This document shows positions 16,682-27,858 of a stretch of 64,000 nucleotides of DNA, piece by piece; within the stretch, counting starts at the first letter, position 1, and each line of letters starts with the position of its first letter. Source of the stretch: Chryseobacterium piscicola (GTDB lineage Bacteria > Bacteroidota > Bacteroidia > Flavobacteriales > Weeksellaceae); contig NZ_FTOJ01000002.1 of NCBI RefSeq assembly GCF_900156685.1, positions 248,001-312,000 on the forward strand, read 5' to 3'. A model generated the notes under the pieces. That model had not been told where the DNA came from. It was given only the letters and a program-made list of their open reading frames with translations, and made no database searches. Both the position numbers and the translations under genes were made by a program.

Positions 16682-17506
16682 ATGAAACTTATTTTTTTAT
16701 TTATATTCTTTTCATTTTACAGTCTGAACTGCGGGCAAATGCTTTCTTCTATCTATTTTAAAAATAACAGCCATGAGCTTGATCAGGAATCTAAAAACAA
16801 GTTGGATAGTTTAGCCCAACTAAAAAACAATCTCACGTTCAGAATTTTTGGGAATGCCAATCCTTTGGGAAATGAAAATTTAAATAAAACCCTTTCTGAT
16901 CAACGGGCAAAAACAGCCAGAGAATATCTGAAAAAGCGAATGGGTAACAATATTAAACTTTCAAGCTCAATTGGTTTAGGAATTACGAAACAGATCAATG
17001 ACAACAGCACCGAGATTTTACAGGCAAAAAACCGTCGTGTAGATATTTTTATTGAAAAAACTTTGGCTGAAGGCGAAAAGATCTCGCGGAAACAATATCC
17101 CAGTTTTTTTGATATGAAAATTGAAATAATGAAAGTGAAAGACACATTCTCGCTTCCTGATGTTAATTTTGTCGGCGGTCGTCATATTTGGCTTCCCAAT
17201 GCAAAACCGAGATTATATCAACTGCTTAAAATTTTGAAACAAAACCCAACTATTGAAGTCGAGTTGCAAGGTCATATTTGCTGTGATTATGAAAATTTTG
17301 ATGGGGAAGATCAAGATTTGGGAACATACAATCTTTCCTTTACCAGGGCAGATTCTATAAAAGAGTTTTTGGTGAAAATGGGTGTTGATATCCAACGGAT
17401 TAAGGCAGAAGGTCTCGGTCATCTCAATCCGGTCGTTTACCCTGAATTTACAGAAGGCGACCGAATCAAGAACCGTAGAGTAGAATTGGTTTTAACTAAA
17501 AAATAG
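16682..17506 (+). CDS. Secreted protein with two OmpA-like domains, 274 aa
   Basis: A signal peptide (MKLIFLFIFFSFYSLNCGQ) is followed by two OmpA/MotB-type peptidoglycan-binding domains in tandem. The first (about residues 22-128) has YFKNNSHELDQES, GNANPLGNENLNKTLSDQRAKTAREYL and KNRRVDIFI; the second (about 155-274) has LQGHICCDYENFD, LSFTRADSIKEFLVKMG and KNRRVELVL. There is no N-terminal beta-barrel. The second copy keeps the canonical NRRVE end, while the first lacks the usual GHTD core motif. The protein may link the envelope to the cell wall. Alternative: the Cys17 in the signal could be a weak lipobox. It ends 2 bases before the convergent cydB stop. Confidence 0.82.
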   Translation: MKLIFLFIFFSFYSLNCGQMLSSIYFKNNSHELDQESKNKLDSLAQLKNNLTFRIFGNANPLGNENLNKTLSDQRAKTAREYLKKRMGNNIKLSSSIGLGITKQINDNSTEILQAKNRRVDIFIEKTLAEGEKISRKQYPSFFDMKIEIMKVKDTFSLPDVNFVGGRHIWLPNAKPRLYQLLKILKQNPTIEVELQGHICCDYENFDGEDQDLGTYNLSFTRADSIKEFLVKMGVDIQRIKAEGLGHLNPVVYPEFTEGDRIKNRRVELVLTKK

Positions 17507-17508
17507 CT

Positions 17509-18519
17509 TTAATATTTTCCTTTTGCTTTTGTAAAAGAAAACATCAGATAAAACAAAAACGGAAGGATGAAAATTGAGCCTAAAACAAGCGCCCAACCTA
17601 AGGTAGAAATAGTTTTTTCGGGTGCGATGTGTTTTAATAAAGAAAGATGCTGTCCGTTTCCTAATAAAATAATATCAGGATTGTGCTGATACGTTGCTGC
17701 TACAAGAATCATGATAATTTGAAAACCAGCTAAAGCTCTTACTGGAAGAAATTTTCGGTTATGCATTGCTCTTAAAATTAAACCTAATGCAACGGTTGCA
17801 AAAGAAATAGACATCACACCCAATGGTTTAGAAAAAATCCATCTTGCTAAAGGAATATCAGAAAAGTAAGCAGCAGAAAAGACCAACAATCCTGTTACGA
17901 CTACAAAAATCATGGTTTGATGTGATTTTTTAATCATTAAACCTAATTCTAATCTGTCGATGGTTTCCCGTAAAGAAAAAATGGATGCTAAATAAGCGCA
18001 AAGAGAGACGGTAAATAATCCCACAGCAACTCCAAACCAATTGAGCCAGCTAAAAACATACAAATCTAAAAAATTATTAGCATCAGGATTGATGGTTTGG
18101 GAAATAGTAGCAGCGGCTATTAAGCCTAAGAAAAATGGCGTTAAAAGACTCGCATAGTAGAAAATCTGTGTGTAAATTAGCTGCCACCGATCTTCCACTG
18201 CATCATAATGTCTGAAAGTAAATGCTGTTCCTCTCGCAATAATTCCTACCAGCATCAAAACCAGAGGAATATGAAGATAGGTTGCCATTGTGGTATAAAT
18301 TTCAGGAAAACCTACAAATAGAATGACAATCGCAATGATCAACCACATGTGATTGGCTTCCCAAACAGGAGCAATAGATTCGTACATAATTTTTTCGGTG
18401 TACTTTTTGTTTTTCTTTTTGGTTATTAATTCTACGATTCCCGCTCCGAAATCTGCACCACCCAAAATCACATAAAGACATACGGAAAGCCATAGAAAAC
18501 CAATTACAACGTAGATCAT
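17509..18519 (-). CDS. cydB: Cytochrome bd ubiquinol oxidase subunit II
   Basis: CydB is the second membrane subunit of the bd-type terminal oxidase, which reduces oxygen to water with quinol. It reads as about eight to nine transmembrane helices, with the family start GFLWLSVCLYVILGGADFGAG and the EANHMWLI segment. Its 336 residues match the short CydB common in Bacteroidetes. Its start overlaps the cydA stop by four bases (ATGA), so the two subunits are translated together. Confidence 0.97.
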   Translation of the reverse strand: MIYVVIGFLWLSVCLYVILGGADFGAGIVELITKKKNKKYTEKIMYESIAPVWEANHMWLIIAIVILFVGFPEIYTTMATYLHIPLVLMLVGIIARGTAFTFRHYDAVEDRWQLIYTQIFYYASLLTPFFLGLIAAATISQTINPDANNFLDLYVFSWLNWFGVAVGLFTVSLCAYLASIFSLRETIDRLELGLMIKKSHQTMIFVVVTGLLVFSAAYFSDIPLARWIFSKPLGVMSISFATVALGLILRAMHNRKFLPVRALAGFQIIMILVAATYQHNPDIILLGNGQHLSLLKHIAPEKTISTLGWALVLGSIFILPFLFYLMFSFTKAKGKY

Positions 18520-19859
18520 GATTTTTTGTTTTTAGAGTTAAACTGTGCATCTGTAGGATCGTAAAGTTTGGGAACCATTTGTATTTGTCTTCTTAAAAGG
18601 AAGATGATGATTAATGATAACGAAATAAAAATAGCCGTAAAAAAATAAAACGAATACTGTATTCCCGGCATAGGAGTAACGGCGTCTGCAGTTCTCATAA
18701 TTCCGTAAATAATCCAAGGTTGTCTGCCAACTTCAGTTACCGTCCAGCCTGCTTCTAAAGCAATATATCCTAAAGGTGTTGCAAAAAGAAATGTTTTCAG
18801 CAGCCAGTTTTTGTTCAGCCATTCTTTTTTGAAAAAGAAGGCGTAGAGATAAAGACTTCCAATGCAGATCATCACCACGCCAAAGAAAATCATAATCTGA
18901 AAAGCGTAATGTACAACTGCTACAGGTGGCCACTCATCTTTTGGGAAATCATTGAGGCCTTTTATTTCTGCGTTAAAATCATTAGTGGCTAAAAAGCTTA
19001 AAACTTTTGGTATTTTTAAAGCATAATTAATTTCTCCCTTTTCTTCATCAGGAATTCCTCCAATCACAAAAGCTGCGCCTTTTTCAGTTTCAAAATGCGC
19101 TTCCATTGCTGCCAATTTTATAGGTTGTCTTTCTGCAACAGATTTTGCTGCAACATCACCGCTTAAAGGAGCACCAAACGCACCAATCATGGCAAAAGCA
19201 GCAGCAATTCTAAACGCTTTGGTATGGAATTCTACATTCTTTTTTTTCATAATTAAAAAAGCGTGCACTCCTGCAACCGCAAATCCAGTGGCACAAAAAG
19301 CAGCTACTGTCATGTGTAAAGCCTGTGGAAACCACGCTTCATTAAACATTGCTTTTATGGGATCAATATTGACGTATTCTCCATTAATATAATCAAATCC
19401 GGTAGGTGAATTCATCCACACATTTGCCGCAACGACTAAAATTCCTGATGCTAAACCGCTTAAACCAACCAAAAATCCACAAAACCAATGAAACCATTTA
19501 TTAAATTTATCCCAACCGTAAAGAAAAAATCCGATAGCGATGGCTTCAATAAAAAATGCCGTTCCCTCGAGAGAAAAAGGCATTCCGAAAATGGGACCTG
19601 CGTGTTTCATAAATCCTGGCCAAAGAAGTCCTAATTCAAAGGAGAGCATCGTTCCAGAAACTGCTCCGGTGGCAAATAAAATCGCAACTCCTTTGCTCCA
19701 TGCTTGGGTAAGACCTTTATAAATTTCGTTGCCTGTTTTCAGATATTTCCAGTGGGCAAATGCCATGAGGAACGGCATTACCATTCCTACACAGGCAAAT
19801 ATGATGTGAAAGCCTAATGAGAGTGCCATTTGGGCTCTTGCAGCTATGAAATCATCCAT
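18516..19859 (-). CDS. cydA: Cytochrome bd ubiquinol oxidase subunit I
   Basis: CydA carries the three haems and the quinol site of the high-affinity bd oxidase. The haem b595 ligand region is near the N terminus (His18 in LSLGFHIIFACVG), and the conserved Glu of FSLEGTAFFIEAIAIG, the LHMTVAAF histidine and the signature VTEVGRQPWIIYGIMRT are all present. The 447-residue length indicates the short Q-loop form. It is the first gene of a two-gene operon divergent from gyrB. In a menaquinone-using flavobacterium the electron donor would be menaquinol (inference). Confidence 0.97.
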   Translation of the reverse strand: MDDFIAARAQMALSLGFHIIFACVGMVMPFLMAFAHWKYLKTGNEIYKGLTQAWSKGVAILFATGAVSGTMLSFELGLLWPGFMKHAGPIFGMPFSLEGTAFFIEAIAIGFFLYGWDKFNKWFHWFCGFLVGLSGLASGILVVAANVWMNSPTGFDYINGEYVNIDPIKAMFNEAWFPQALHMTVAAFCATGFAVAGVHAFLIMKKKNVEFHTKAFRIAAAFAMIGAFGAPLSGDVAAKSVAERQPIKLAAMEAHFETEKGAAFVIGGIPDEEKGEINYALKIPKVLSFLATNDFNAEIKGLNDFPKDEWPPVAVVHYAFQIMIFFGVVMICIGSLYLYAFFFKKEWLNKNWLLKTFLFATPLGYIALEAGWTVTEVGRQPWIIYGIMRTADAVTPMPGIQYSFYFFTAIFISLSLIIIFLLRRQIQMVPKLYDPTDAQFNSKNKKS

Positions 19860-20011
19860 AATATTAATTTTTCAGTTGAAAGTTACGGATAAAACTAGGG
19901 TAGTTTAATATGATTTAAAACATTACAATGATTTGATTTAAGCTTTGTAACTTTATTGTTTTTTACTTTCTAAAACCACTCAAAGATGAATATAAAATCT
20001 CATATTTTTAA

Positions 20012-22024
<2,013 letters not shown>

Positions 22025-22042
22025 TCTACGTTTCGTATTAAT

Positions 22043-22079
22043 AAAAAGGCTGTACAAAAATTTTTGCACAGCCTTTTTT
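22043..22079 (+). terminator. Terminator of gyrB
   Basis: AAAAAGGCTGT (22043-22053) pairs with ACAGCCTTTTT (22068-22078); the loop also pairs through CAAAAA/TTTTTG. Confidence 0.92.
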
Positions 22080-22590
22080 ATTTTAGTATAAAAATTTTAA
22101 ACAAAAAAACATACAATAATAGCTTTACTATTTGCCATTTCATCTTGTAAAAACATACAGTCTTTATGAATGGAGATTACAAGATTATGCCCTAGAAGAG
22201 TGTAAAAAGAGTAAAGAATTCAGACGGAAATTAGATTGTAATATGAATAATTTTTTGATTGTCTGTTATTAATCATAATACCAATTTTTAGCGCAAATTT
22301 CACAAAGTTTTTATTCTACTAGCCGTTTTAAAGCTCGTAAAAGCGTAGATTATGCAAAGGTTACAAATCGTTTAGGTGATGGCAGATTGCGAAAAATCAG
22401 GATAATATTCAAAATATATCAACCCTGTAACAATAAATGAAAGAAGCGTATATATTTTTTTTAACTTAAAAAATAAAATTACAATCAAAATCTGGAAATA
22501 ATTTCCCATAGCAAAAGCTAAGCAATGACATTAATAAAAAAAAACTTCATATTTGAACGGTTTTTGCATTTCAATTGCAAATATAGTTTT
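22080..22590. other. Intergenic spacer, possibly with a decayed gene
   Basis: No intact gene. Bases of roughly 22120-22272 can be read on the plus strand as a short open stretch (containing YEWRLQDYALEECKKSKEF) that ends at a TAA, but it has no start codon or family I know. The rest is A/T-rich. Confidence 0.35.
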
Positions 22591-23409
22591 ATGAAAAAAA
22601 CAATTTTAGTTTTCAACGTTGCCGTTTTTGCTTTGTTGGTATCTTGTAAGAAAGACAATAAAATAGTAAACCAAACAAAGATTCAGGATTCGGAAAAATT
22701 TGTGATAGACTCAATTTCTGTTGAAGATTCTTTAAAAATAAGTGATAAACTGAAATTAGATTACAGTTCAAAAATATTGCTTTACCCTTCAATTAAAGAT
22801 AAAAATTTACTCGATAGTATTTATTTTAGTTACAAAGGAATAAGTGATTATTCTAAAAAAAACCTTAGCAATTTTTTGAATCAAGATAAGACGAAATATT
22901 TTAACGAAACTAAAACAAAATCAAAAGATTGGATTGATGATATTAGATACAACCAAACTTGGAATACGTATTTTAAAATGAGCCAAATTTCACACAAAAA
23001 TGATTTTCTACAGATAGAATATTTATCGTCGGCTTACGAAGGTGGTGCTCATGATAATTACTGGTTTTCAGATAGAGTTTTTGATTTAAAAAATAAAAAG
23101 AAATTGACACTTTCGGATATTACGACAATTCCTAATGAAAAATTATCTCAGATTTTAAGAAAAAATATGGACAGAATGCACAGCGGAACTACGGATTCTA
23201 AAGGTGATGTGAAGAATTCTGAAATGCTTTTGGTAGATGTGATTGAGCCTAATGATAATTTTTATTTTGACGAAAAAAATCTATATTTTCATTACAGTCC
23301 TTACGAAATTACTGCTTTTGCAGCAGGAGACATCGTAATTCCGGTAGGCTGGCAAGAATTAAATGGAACACTGAATCCTGATTTTCAAAAAAGATTAAAA
23401 ATTAAATAA
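22591..23409 (+). CDS. DUF3298/RsiV-like lipoprotein, 272 aa
   Basis: From the ATG at 22591 the protein begins MKKTILVFNVAVFALLVSCKKD, a lipoprotein signal with Cys19; an upstream in-frame ATG at 22525 would bury this signal, so I reject it. The body matches the DUF3298 (RsiV-type) pattern: LSSAYEGGAHDNYWFSDRVFDLKNKKKLTLSDI, then FYFDEKNLYFHYSPYEITAFAAGDIVIPVGW at the end. Proteins with this domain in other phyla include anti-sigma factor RsiV that binds lysozyme, but the anti-sigma part is absent here. No partner gene is next to it. Confidence 0.85.
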   Translation: MKKTILVFNVAVFALLVSCKKDNKIVNQTKIQDSEKFVIDSISVEDSLKISDKLKLDYSSKILLYPSIKDKNLLDSIYFSYKGISDYSKKNLSNFLNQDKTKYFNETKTKSKDWIDDIRYNQTWNTYFKMSQISHKNDFLQIEYLSSAYEGGAHDNYWFSDRVFDLKNKKKLTLSDITTIPNEKLSQILRKNMDRMHSGTTDSKGDVKNSEMLLVDVIEPNDNFYFDEKNLYFHYSPYEITAFAAGDIVIPVGWQELNGTLNPDFQKRLKIK

Positions 23410-23688
23410 TTCCTACGTTACAATTTTTAAATATTTAAAATAAATCTCAAAACTTTTCAAGAAGGTATTTTTGAATTTTTTTCCTTCAATGTGAAAAAAA
23501 TACCTATGAAAAATTTACTTCTTGAAGTGGTAACCATTATTTTTTCTGTTTCCTAAAAAATAATAAGCTAAAACTTCAGTAATAGAAATTCAGGACATTT
23601 TGAAAATTCAGAGAAAATACCCAAAATTGCTATAGAATCTAAGCTATAAAACCAAATTTAAAAAGAAAGTCAACATTAATTAATATTA
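23410..23688. other. Spacer without a gene
   Basis: A/T-rich, with no ORF or clear repeat; the terminator-promoter module at 23689-23722 closes it. Confidence 0.5.
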
Positions 23689-23715
23689 ATGCTTCCGAAT
23701 CAGGAAGCATTTTTT
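23689..23715 (+). terminator. Hairpin with T tract, fused to the next promoter
   Basis: ATGCTTCC (23689-23696) pairs with GGAAGCAT (23703-23710) around a 6-base loop, followed by T. The T tract runs directly into the TATTTTTG box of the lipid kinase gene. Confidence 0.8.
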
Positions 23716-23722
23716 ATTTTTG
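23715..23722 (+). promoter_or_regulatory. -7 box of the lipid kinase gene, 4 bases from the ATG
   Basis: TATTTTTG ends only 4 bases before the ATG at 23727, so transcription would start at or next to the start codon. Confidence 0.5.
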
Positions 23723-23726
23723 TGAG

Positions 23727-24578
23727 ATGGAAAAAGTAGCCTTTATTATTAATCCTTTTTCAGCCAAAAAAAATTATCATCCCTTTCTTAATGAGCTGAA
23801 ATCTAAAGTACAAAATCCGCTGTACTATATTTCAGAATCTATTTCCGGAACGGATGAGTTTATCAAAAATAATTTTGAAAATGTTGAAATTTTTGTTGCT
23901 ATTGGAGGTGACGGAACGATATCAACAGTTGCCAGCAACATCATTAATTCAGATAAAATTCTTGCTATTTTTCCTGCCGGATCAGGAAACGGTTTTTCAA
24001 ACGAAACTCAATTTAGAAAAAACCTGGATGAGCTTTTAGAAAAAATTAAACTTAAAAAGTCTAGAAAAATAGATACTTTCACCGTTAACGATAAGCTTTC
24101 TATCAATGTTTCCGGAACTGGTTTTGACGGAAAAGTAGTAAAAGAATTTGAAAAAACGAGTAGAGGATTCAAGAATTATATAAAAGTTTCTTTACAAACT
24201 TTTTTTACTTACAAACCCATTAAACTTCAGTTTTTTGATGAGAAATATATTCAGTACAACGGAAGTTATTTAATGGTGAACATTGCGAATACGAGGCAAT
24301 TTGGTAATAATGCTTATATAGCCCCTATGGCGAGCAAAAGTGACGGATTGGTAGAAATGGTTTTGGTGAAAAAATTTCCACTCACTTATTCGCTACTTTT
24401 TGCTTTCAGAATGTTTACTAAAAAACTGAAAGATGATGACTACATCACTTATTTGCCAATTTCAGAGATTGAATTTAGTGTAAATACAAAAAATTGGCAT
24501 CTTGATGGCGAATTCAATAAGATAGACTCTCCAATTCGTATCAAGGTACAACCTTCAAGTTTAAATATTTTAATTTAA
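23727..24578 (+). CDS. Diacylglycerol/lipid kinase family protein
   Basis: A 283-residue lipid kinase of the DagK/YegS/BmrU type, which phosphorylates diacylglycerol or related lipids with ATP at the membrane. The nucleotide-binding motif GGDGT is at residues 60-64, followed by FPAGSGNGF (83-90), the second conserved loop. The C-terminal domain ends with WHLDGEFNKIDSPIRIKVQPSSLNILI, which holds the conserved DGE. It is a single gene. The substrate lipid cannot be told from sequence. Confidence 0.9.
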   Translation: MEKVAFIINPFSAKKNYHPFLNELKSKVQNPLYYISESISGTDEFIKNNFENVEIFVAIGGDGTISTVASNIINSDKILAIFPAGSGNGFSNETQFRKNLDELLEKIKLKKSRKIDTFTVNDKLSINVSGTGFDGKVVKEFEKTSRGFKNYIKVSLQTFFTYKPIKLQFFDEKYIQYNGSYLMVNIANTRQFGNNAYIAPMASKSDGLVEMVLVKKFPLTYSLLFAFRMFTKKLKDDDYITYLPISEIEFSVNTKNWHLDGEFNKIDSPIRIKVQPSSLNILI

Positions 24579-24582
24579 AAAA

Positions 24583-24613
24583 AAATAATTATTCATAGTT
24601 TGAATAATTATTT
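24583..24613. terminator. Bidirectional terminator between lipid kinase and symporter genes
   Basis: A 13-bp perfect stem AAATAATTATTCA (24583-24595) / TGAATAATTATTT (24601-24613), flanked by A on the left; it lies between two convergent genes. Confidence 0.65.
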
Positions 24614-24693
24614 CCCTATTTTTTTGATATGTTTACTTTTTAAATTGTTAAAATTAATAAGTGAAATATTTTATTCTTTTAATCATTTCTCAT

Positions 24694-25974
24694 TTAAACT
24701 TCGAGTTTTGCCTCAATCTCATTCGGGTGTTCAAGACAATATTTTAATTGTTCTTTATCCAGTTGTTTTTCCCAGTTTGCAACAACTACGGTTGCTACAG
24801 AATTTCCGATAACATTGGTTAGCGCTCGGCACTCGCTCATAAATTTATCAATTCCCAAGATCAAAGTCATTCCCGCAATAGGAATTTCAGGAATTACAGC
24901 TAGAGTGGCAGCTAATGTGATAAAACCAGCTCCAGTAACGCCCGCCGCGCCTTTCGAACTCAACATTGCAACCAAGAGTAGCATCAATTGTTTTTCGATT
25001 GAAAGATCAATGTTTAATGCTTGTGCAATGAATAATGATGCTAAAGTCATGTAAATATTTGTACCGTCAAGATTAAAAGAATAACCTGTAGGAACCACTA
25101 AACCCACAATTGCTCGTGAGCAACCTGCTTTTTCCATTTTTTCCATAATTCCCGGAAGTGCAGATTCTGAAGAACTAGTTCCTAAAACCAACAGTAGTTC
25201 TTCTTTCAAATAATACATTAATTTAAAGATATTAAAACCGTTGTACCAAGAGACTATTCCCAAAATTACAACTACAAAAAGTGCTGAAGTAATATAAAAC
25301 GTTCCTACCAAAAAAATTAAATTTAGAACCGATGCCAAACCGTATTTGCCTATTGTAAAAGCCATTGCACCAAAGGCTCCAATAGGTGCCAATTTCATTA
25401 GCATGTGAACAATTTTGAAAATAGGAGCAGATAAAACTTGTAAAAATTCAGTTACTTTTCCGCTTTTTTCTTTTGTTAAAACCAATGCAGTACCCATCAA
25501 AATTGCCACTAAAAGCACCTGTAGAATGTTGTCTCCAATTAACGGGCTGAATAGAGTTTCGGGAATGATATTCATGATAAATCCGGTTAATGTAGTATCA
25601 TGCGCTTTATTCTGATACTGAGATATATCGCCAGAAAGACTTGCCGAATCGATGTTCAGACCAGATCCTGGCTGTAATAAATTTCCAACGATAAGACCGA
25701 TAATTAAGGCAAGCGTTGAAAATGTAAAAAAGTATATCATTGCCTTTACTGCAATTCTTCTTACTTTTTTTAGATCTGTCATGTGAGCAATTCCTAAGGT
25801 AAGGGTGATGAAAATAACGGGTGCAATAATCATTTTTACCAATTTGATGAAGCCGTCGCCCAAAGGTTTCATCTTTTCGCCTAGCTCAGGGAAAAATTTT
25901 CCTAGAAGAATACCCAATACAATAGCTATGATTACTTGAAAGTATAATTGCTGATAGATGTTTTTTGCTCTCAA
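24694..25974 (-). CDS. dctA: Dicarboxylate/amino acid:cation symporter (DAACS family)
   Basis: A 426-residue inner-membrane transporter that brings in C4-dicarboxylates or glutamate/aspartate with protons or sodium. Family motifs in order: the N-terminal [19 protein letters not shown], the serine-rich re-entrant loop [14 protein letters not shown], the TM7 motif [16 protein letters not shown], the second re-entrant loop [14 protein letters not shown], and [23 protein letters not shown]. The final motif with Arg suggests a C4-dicarboxylate or acidic amino acid substrate. It is a single gene, convergent with the lipid kinase gene. Confidence 0.92.
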   Translation of the reverse strand: MRAKNIYQQLYFQVIIAIVLGILLGKFFPELGEKMKPLGDGFIKLVKMIIAPVIFITLTLGIAHMTDLKKVRRIAVKAMIYFFTFSTLALIIGLIVGNLLQPGSGLNIDSASLSGDISQYQNKAHDTTLTGFIMNIIPETLFSPLIGDNILQVLLVAILMGTALVLTKEKSGKVTEFLQVLSAPIFKIVHMLMKLAPIGAFGAMAFTIGKYGLASVLNLIFLVGTFYITSALFVVVILGIVSWYNGFNIFKLMYYLKEELLLVLGTSSSESALPGIMEKMEKAGCSRAIVGLVVPTGYSFNLDGTNIYMTLASLFIAQALNIDLSIEKQLMLLLVAMLSSKGAAGVTGAGFITLAATLAVIPEIPIAGMTLILGIDKFMSECRALTNVIGNSVATVVVANWEKQLDKEQLKYCLEHPNEIEAKLEV

Positions 25975-26012
25975 AATTTATATTTGAAGTGAAAAATAAG
26001 AAAATTTGGATG

Positions 26013-26035
26013 AATAAAAATGCTTCATTTTTATT
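26013..26035 (-). terminator. Possible weak terminator after ggt
   Basis: AATAAAAATG (26013-26022) pairs perfectly with CATTTTTATT (26026-26035) around CTT. The stem is almost only A-T. Confidence 0.35.
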
Positions 26036-26080
26036 TTGTTTTTCCTTTTTAAAAGAATCCTTAAGTGGTTGATATTTTGA

Positions 26081-27766
26081 TTATTCTACAGCAACCGAGT
26101 CATCACCTCTGCCGTCAGCAACAGCGTGTATAGTTCCATTTTCATCTACCAAAATCATTTCTGTTCTTCCTAGTTGCTCCCATCGTTCAGATTTGTAGCC
26201 TAAATTTTCGAGGTTTTTAATGGTGTACTCTGGGAAATTCTTTTCAAAAGCCACAGATTCAGGTAGCCATTGATGGTGAAACTTTGGGGTGTTCACAGCA
26301 AGATTTGCGTTCATTTTAAAATCAATAACATTCACTACAGATTGAAAAACAGATGTGGGAATTGTAGTGCCACCAGGAGTTCCTACAACCATGAATGGTT
26401 TGCCTTTTCTCATCACAATAGTGGGTGTCATCGAAGAAAGCATTCTTTTTCTTGGTTGAATTTCATTGGCTTTTCCGCCAACCGCTCCAAACATATTGGG
26501 AACACCAGGTTTTATAGAAAAATCATCCATTTCATTATTCAAGAAAAATCCTGCACCAGATACAACAACTTTACTGCCATATAAGCCATTTAAAGTAGTT
26601 GTAACGGCGGCTGCATTACCATCTTTATCAATTACAGAAATATGTGTAGTCTCGGTAGATTCTTTTGGTTGCAGAATAATTTCCCCCACTTTTGAACTAG
26701 GTGTAGCATTGCTAAAACTAAAAGATTTCCATCTGTTTTTTAAATACTCATCAGAAATCAAGTAAGAAGTTTTATCATTTATGAAACCAGGATCACCCAT
26801 ATATTCGGCTCTATCTGCAAAAGCTCTGCGTTCTGCTTCCACCATTATTTGTACAGCTTGAGTAGAATTTTGCTGGTATTTTTGCAAATTTTCAAAAGAT
26901 GACATTTTAAGCATTTGTGCCAAAAGAATTCCTCCGCTAGAGGGAAGAGGCATAGAAATAATTTCGTTTTCTTGATATTTAAAATTCAAAGCTTTTCTTT
27001 CTACCACTTTATAGTTTTTGAGGTCTTCTAAAGTAATTATTCCATTACCTTTTTTCATTTCTTTGGTAATTAATTCAGCCGTTTTTCCTTCATAAAAACC
27101 TTTCATTCCATTTTTCTGAATCAGTTTTAACGTTTCGGCTAATTCTCTTTGTACCAAAATATCGCCTTGCTGCCAGTGTGATTTTTTTACAAAGGCAATG
27201 GTGTTTTTATTTTGCTTTTCAAAAAATGACTTGTTATCATTTAATAATCCAGCTTCTTGATAGGTAATCGCAAAACCTTGCTCGGCTATGTCTATAGCAG
27301 GCTGAATAAGTTTCTCCATCGGAAGGTTACAATATTTCAAAGTAGCAAAAAACCCGGCCACACTTCCAGGAACACCTACTGCCAATCTCCCGTTTTGGGA
27401 TAAATCTGTATCCGCATTCCCTTTTTTGTCGAGATACATGTCTTTTGAAGCTTTGTTGGGAGCTGTTTCACGATAATCTAAGCTGAAATTTTCTCCAGAA
27501 CTTTTTACACCAACCAGAAAACCTCCGCCTCCAATGTTTCCGGCTTGTGGATAGACAACAGCAAGAGCTAATTGTGTAGCGACAATTGCATCATAGGCAT
27601 TTCCGCCCATTCTTAATATTTTAGCACCAGCTTCACTGGATAATGGATGAGCGCTTACAACAACGCCTTTCTTGTAAACTTTTACTTCTTTTATGATATT
27701 TATATCGGTGTATTGTGCTGAAAATGAGCTTCCAGCGAGCAAAATGAAATAGATTGTTTTTCTCAT
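26081..27766 (-). CDS. ggt: Gamma-glutamyltransferase
   Basis: GGT cleaves glutathione and other gamma-glutamyl compounds in the periplasm and can transfer the glutamyl group. The signal peptide MRKTIYFILLAGSSFSAQ is followed by the large-subunit domain (GGNAYDAIVATQLAL, GGGFLVG) and the autocatalytic cleavage site before Thr373 in ESTETTHISVIDKDGNA, which becomes the N-terminal nucleophile of the small subunit. Glycine-rich MVVGTPGGTTIPT and PKFHHQWLPE follow as in E. coli GGT. The length of 561 residues is normal. It is divergent from the threonine dehydrogenase gene. Confidence 0.95.
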   Translation of the reverse strand: MRKTIYFILLAGSSFSAQYTDINIIKEVKVYKKGVVVSAHPLSSEAGAKILRMGGNAYDAIVATQLALAVVYPQAGNIGGGGFLVGVKSSGENFSLDYRETAPNKASKDMYLDKKGNADTDLSQNGRLAVGVPGSVAGFFATLKYCNLPMEKLIQPAIDIAEQGFAITYQEAGLLNDNKSFFEKQNKNTIAFVKKSHWQQGDILVQRELAETLKLIQKNGMKGFYEGKTAELITKEMKKGNGIITLEDLKNYKVVERKALNFKYQENEIISMPLPSSGGILLAQMLKMSSFENLQKYQQNSTQAVQIMVEAERRAFADRAEYMGDPGFINDKTSYLISDEYLKNRWKSFSFSNATPSSKVGEIILQPKESTETTHISVIDKDGNAAAVTTTLNGLYGSKVVVSGAGFFLNNEMDDFSIKPGVPNMFGAVGGKANEIQPRKRMLSSMTPTIVMRKGKPFMVVGTPGGTTIPTSVFQSVVNVIDFKMNANLAVNTPKFHHQWLPESVAFEKNFPEYTIKNLENLGYKSERWEQLGRTEMILVDENGTIHAVADGRGDDSVAVE

Positions 27767-27823
27767 TTTAAAATTTTACAGTCTAAATTACAATTTTTGT
27801 TTCATGGTAGTACCTAAAATTTT

Positions 27824-27831
27824 TATTTTTG
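27824..27831 (+). promoter_or_regulatory. -7 box of the threonine dehydrogenase gene
   Basis: TATTTTTG, 27 bases before the ATG; a TTG 24 bases upstream (27797-27799) may serve as -33. Confidence 0.5.
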
Positions 27832-27858
27832 CTTACAGTCAACCAATAAAAAATAAAA

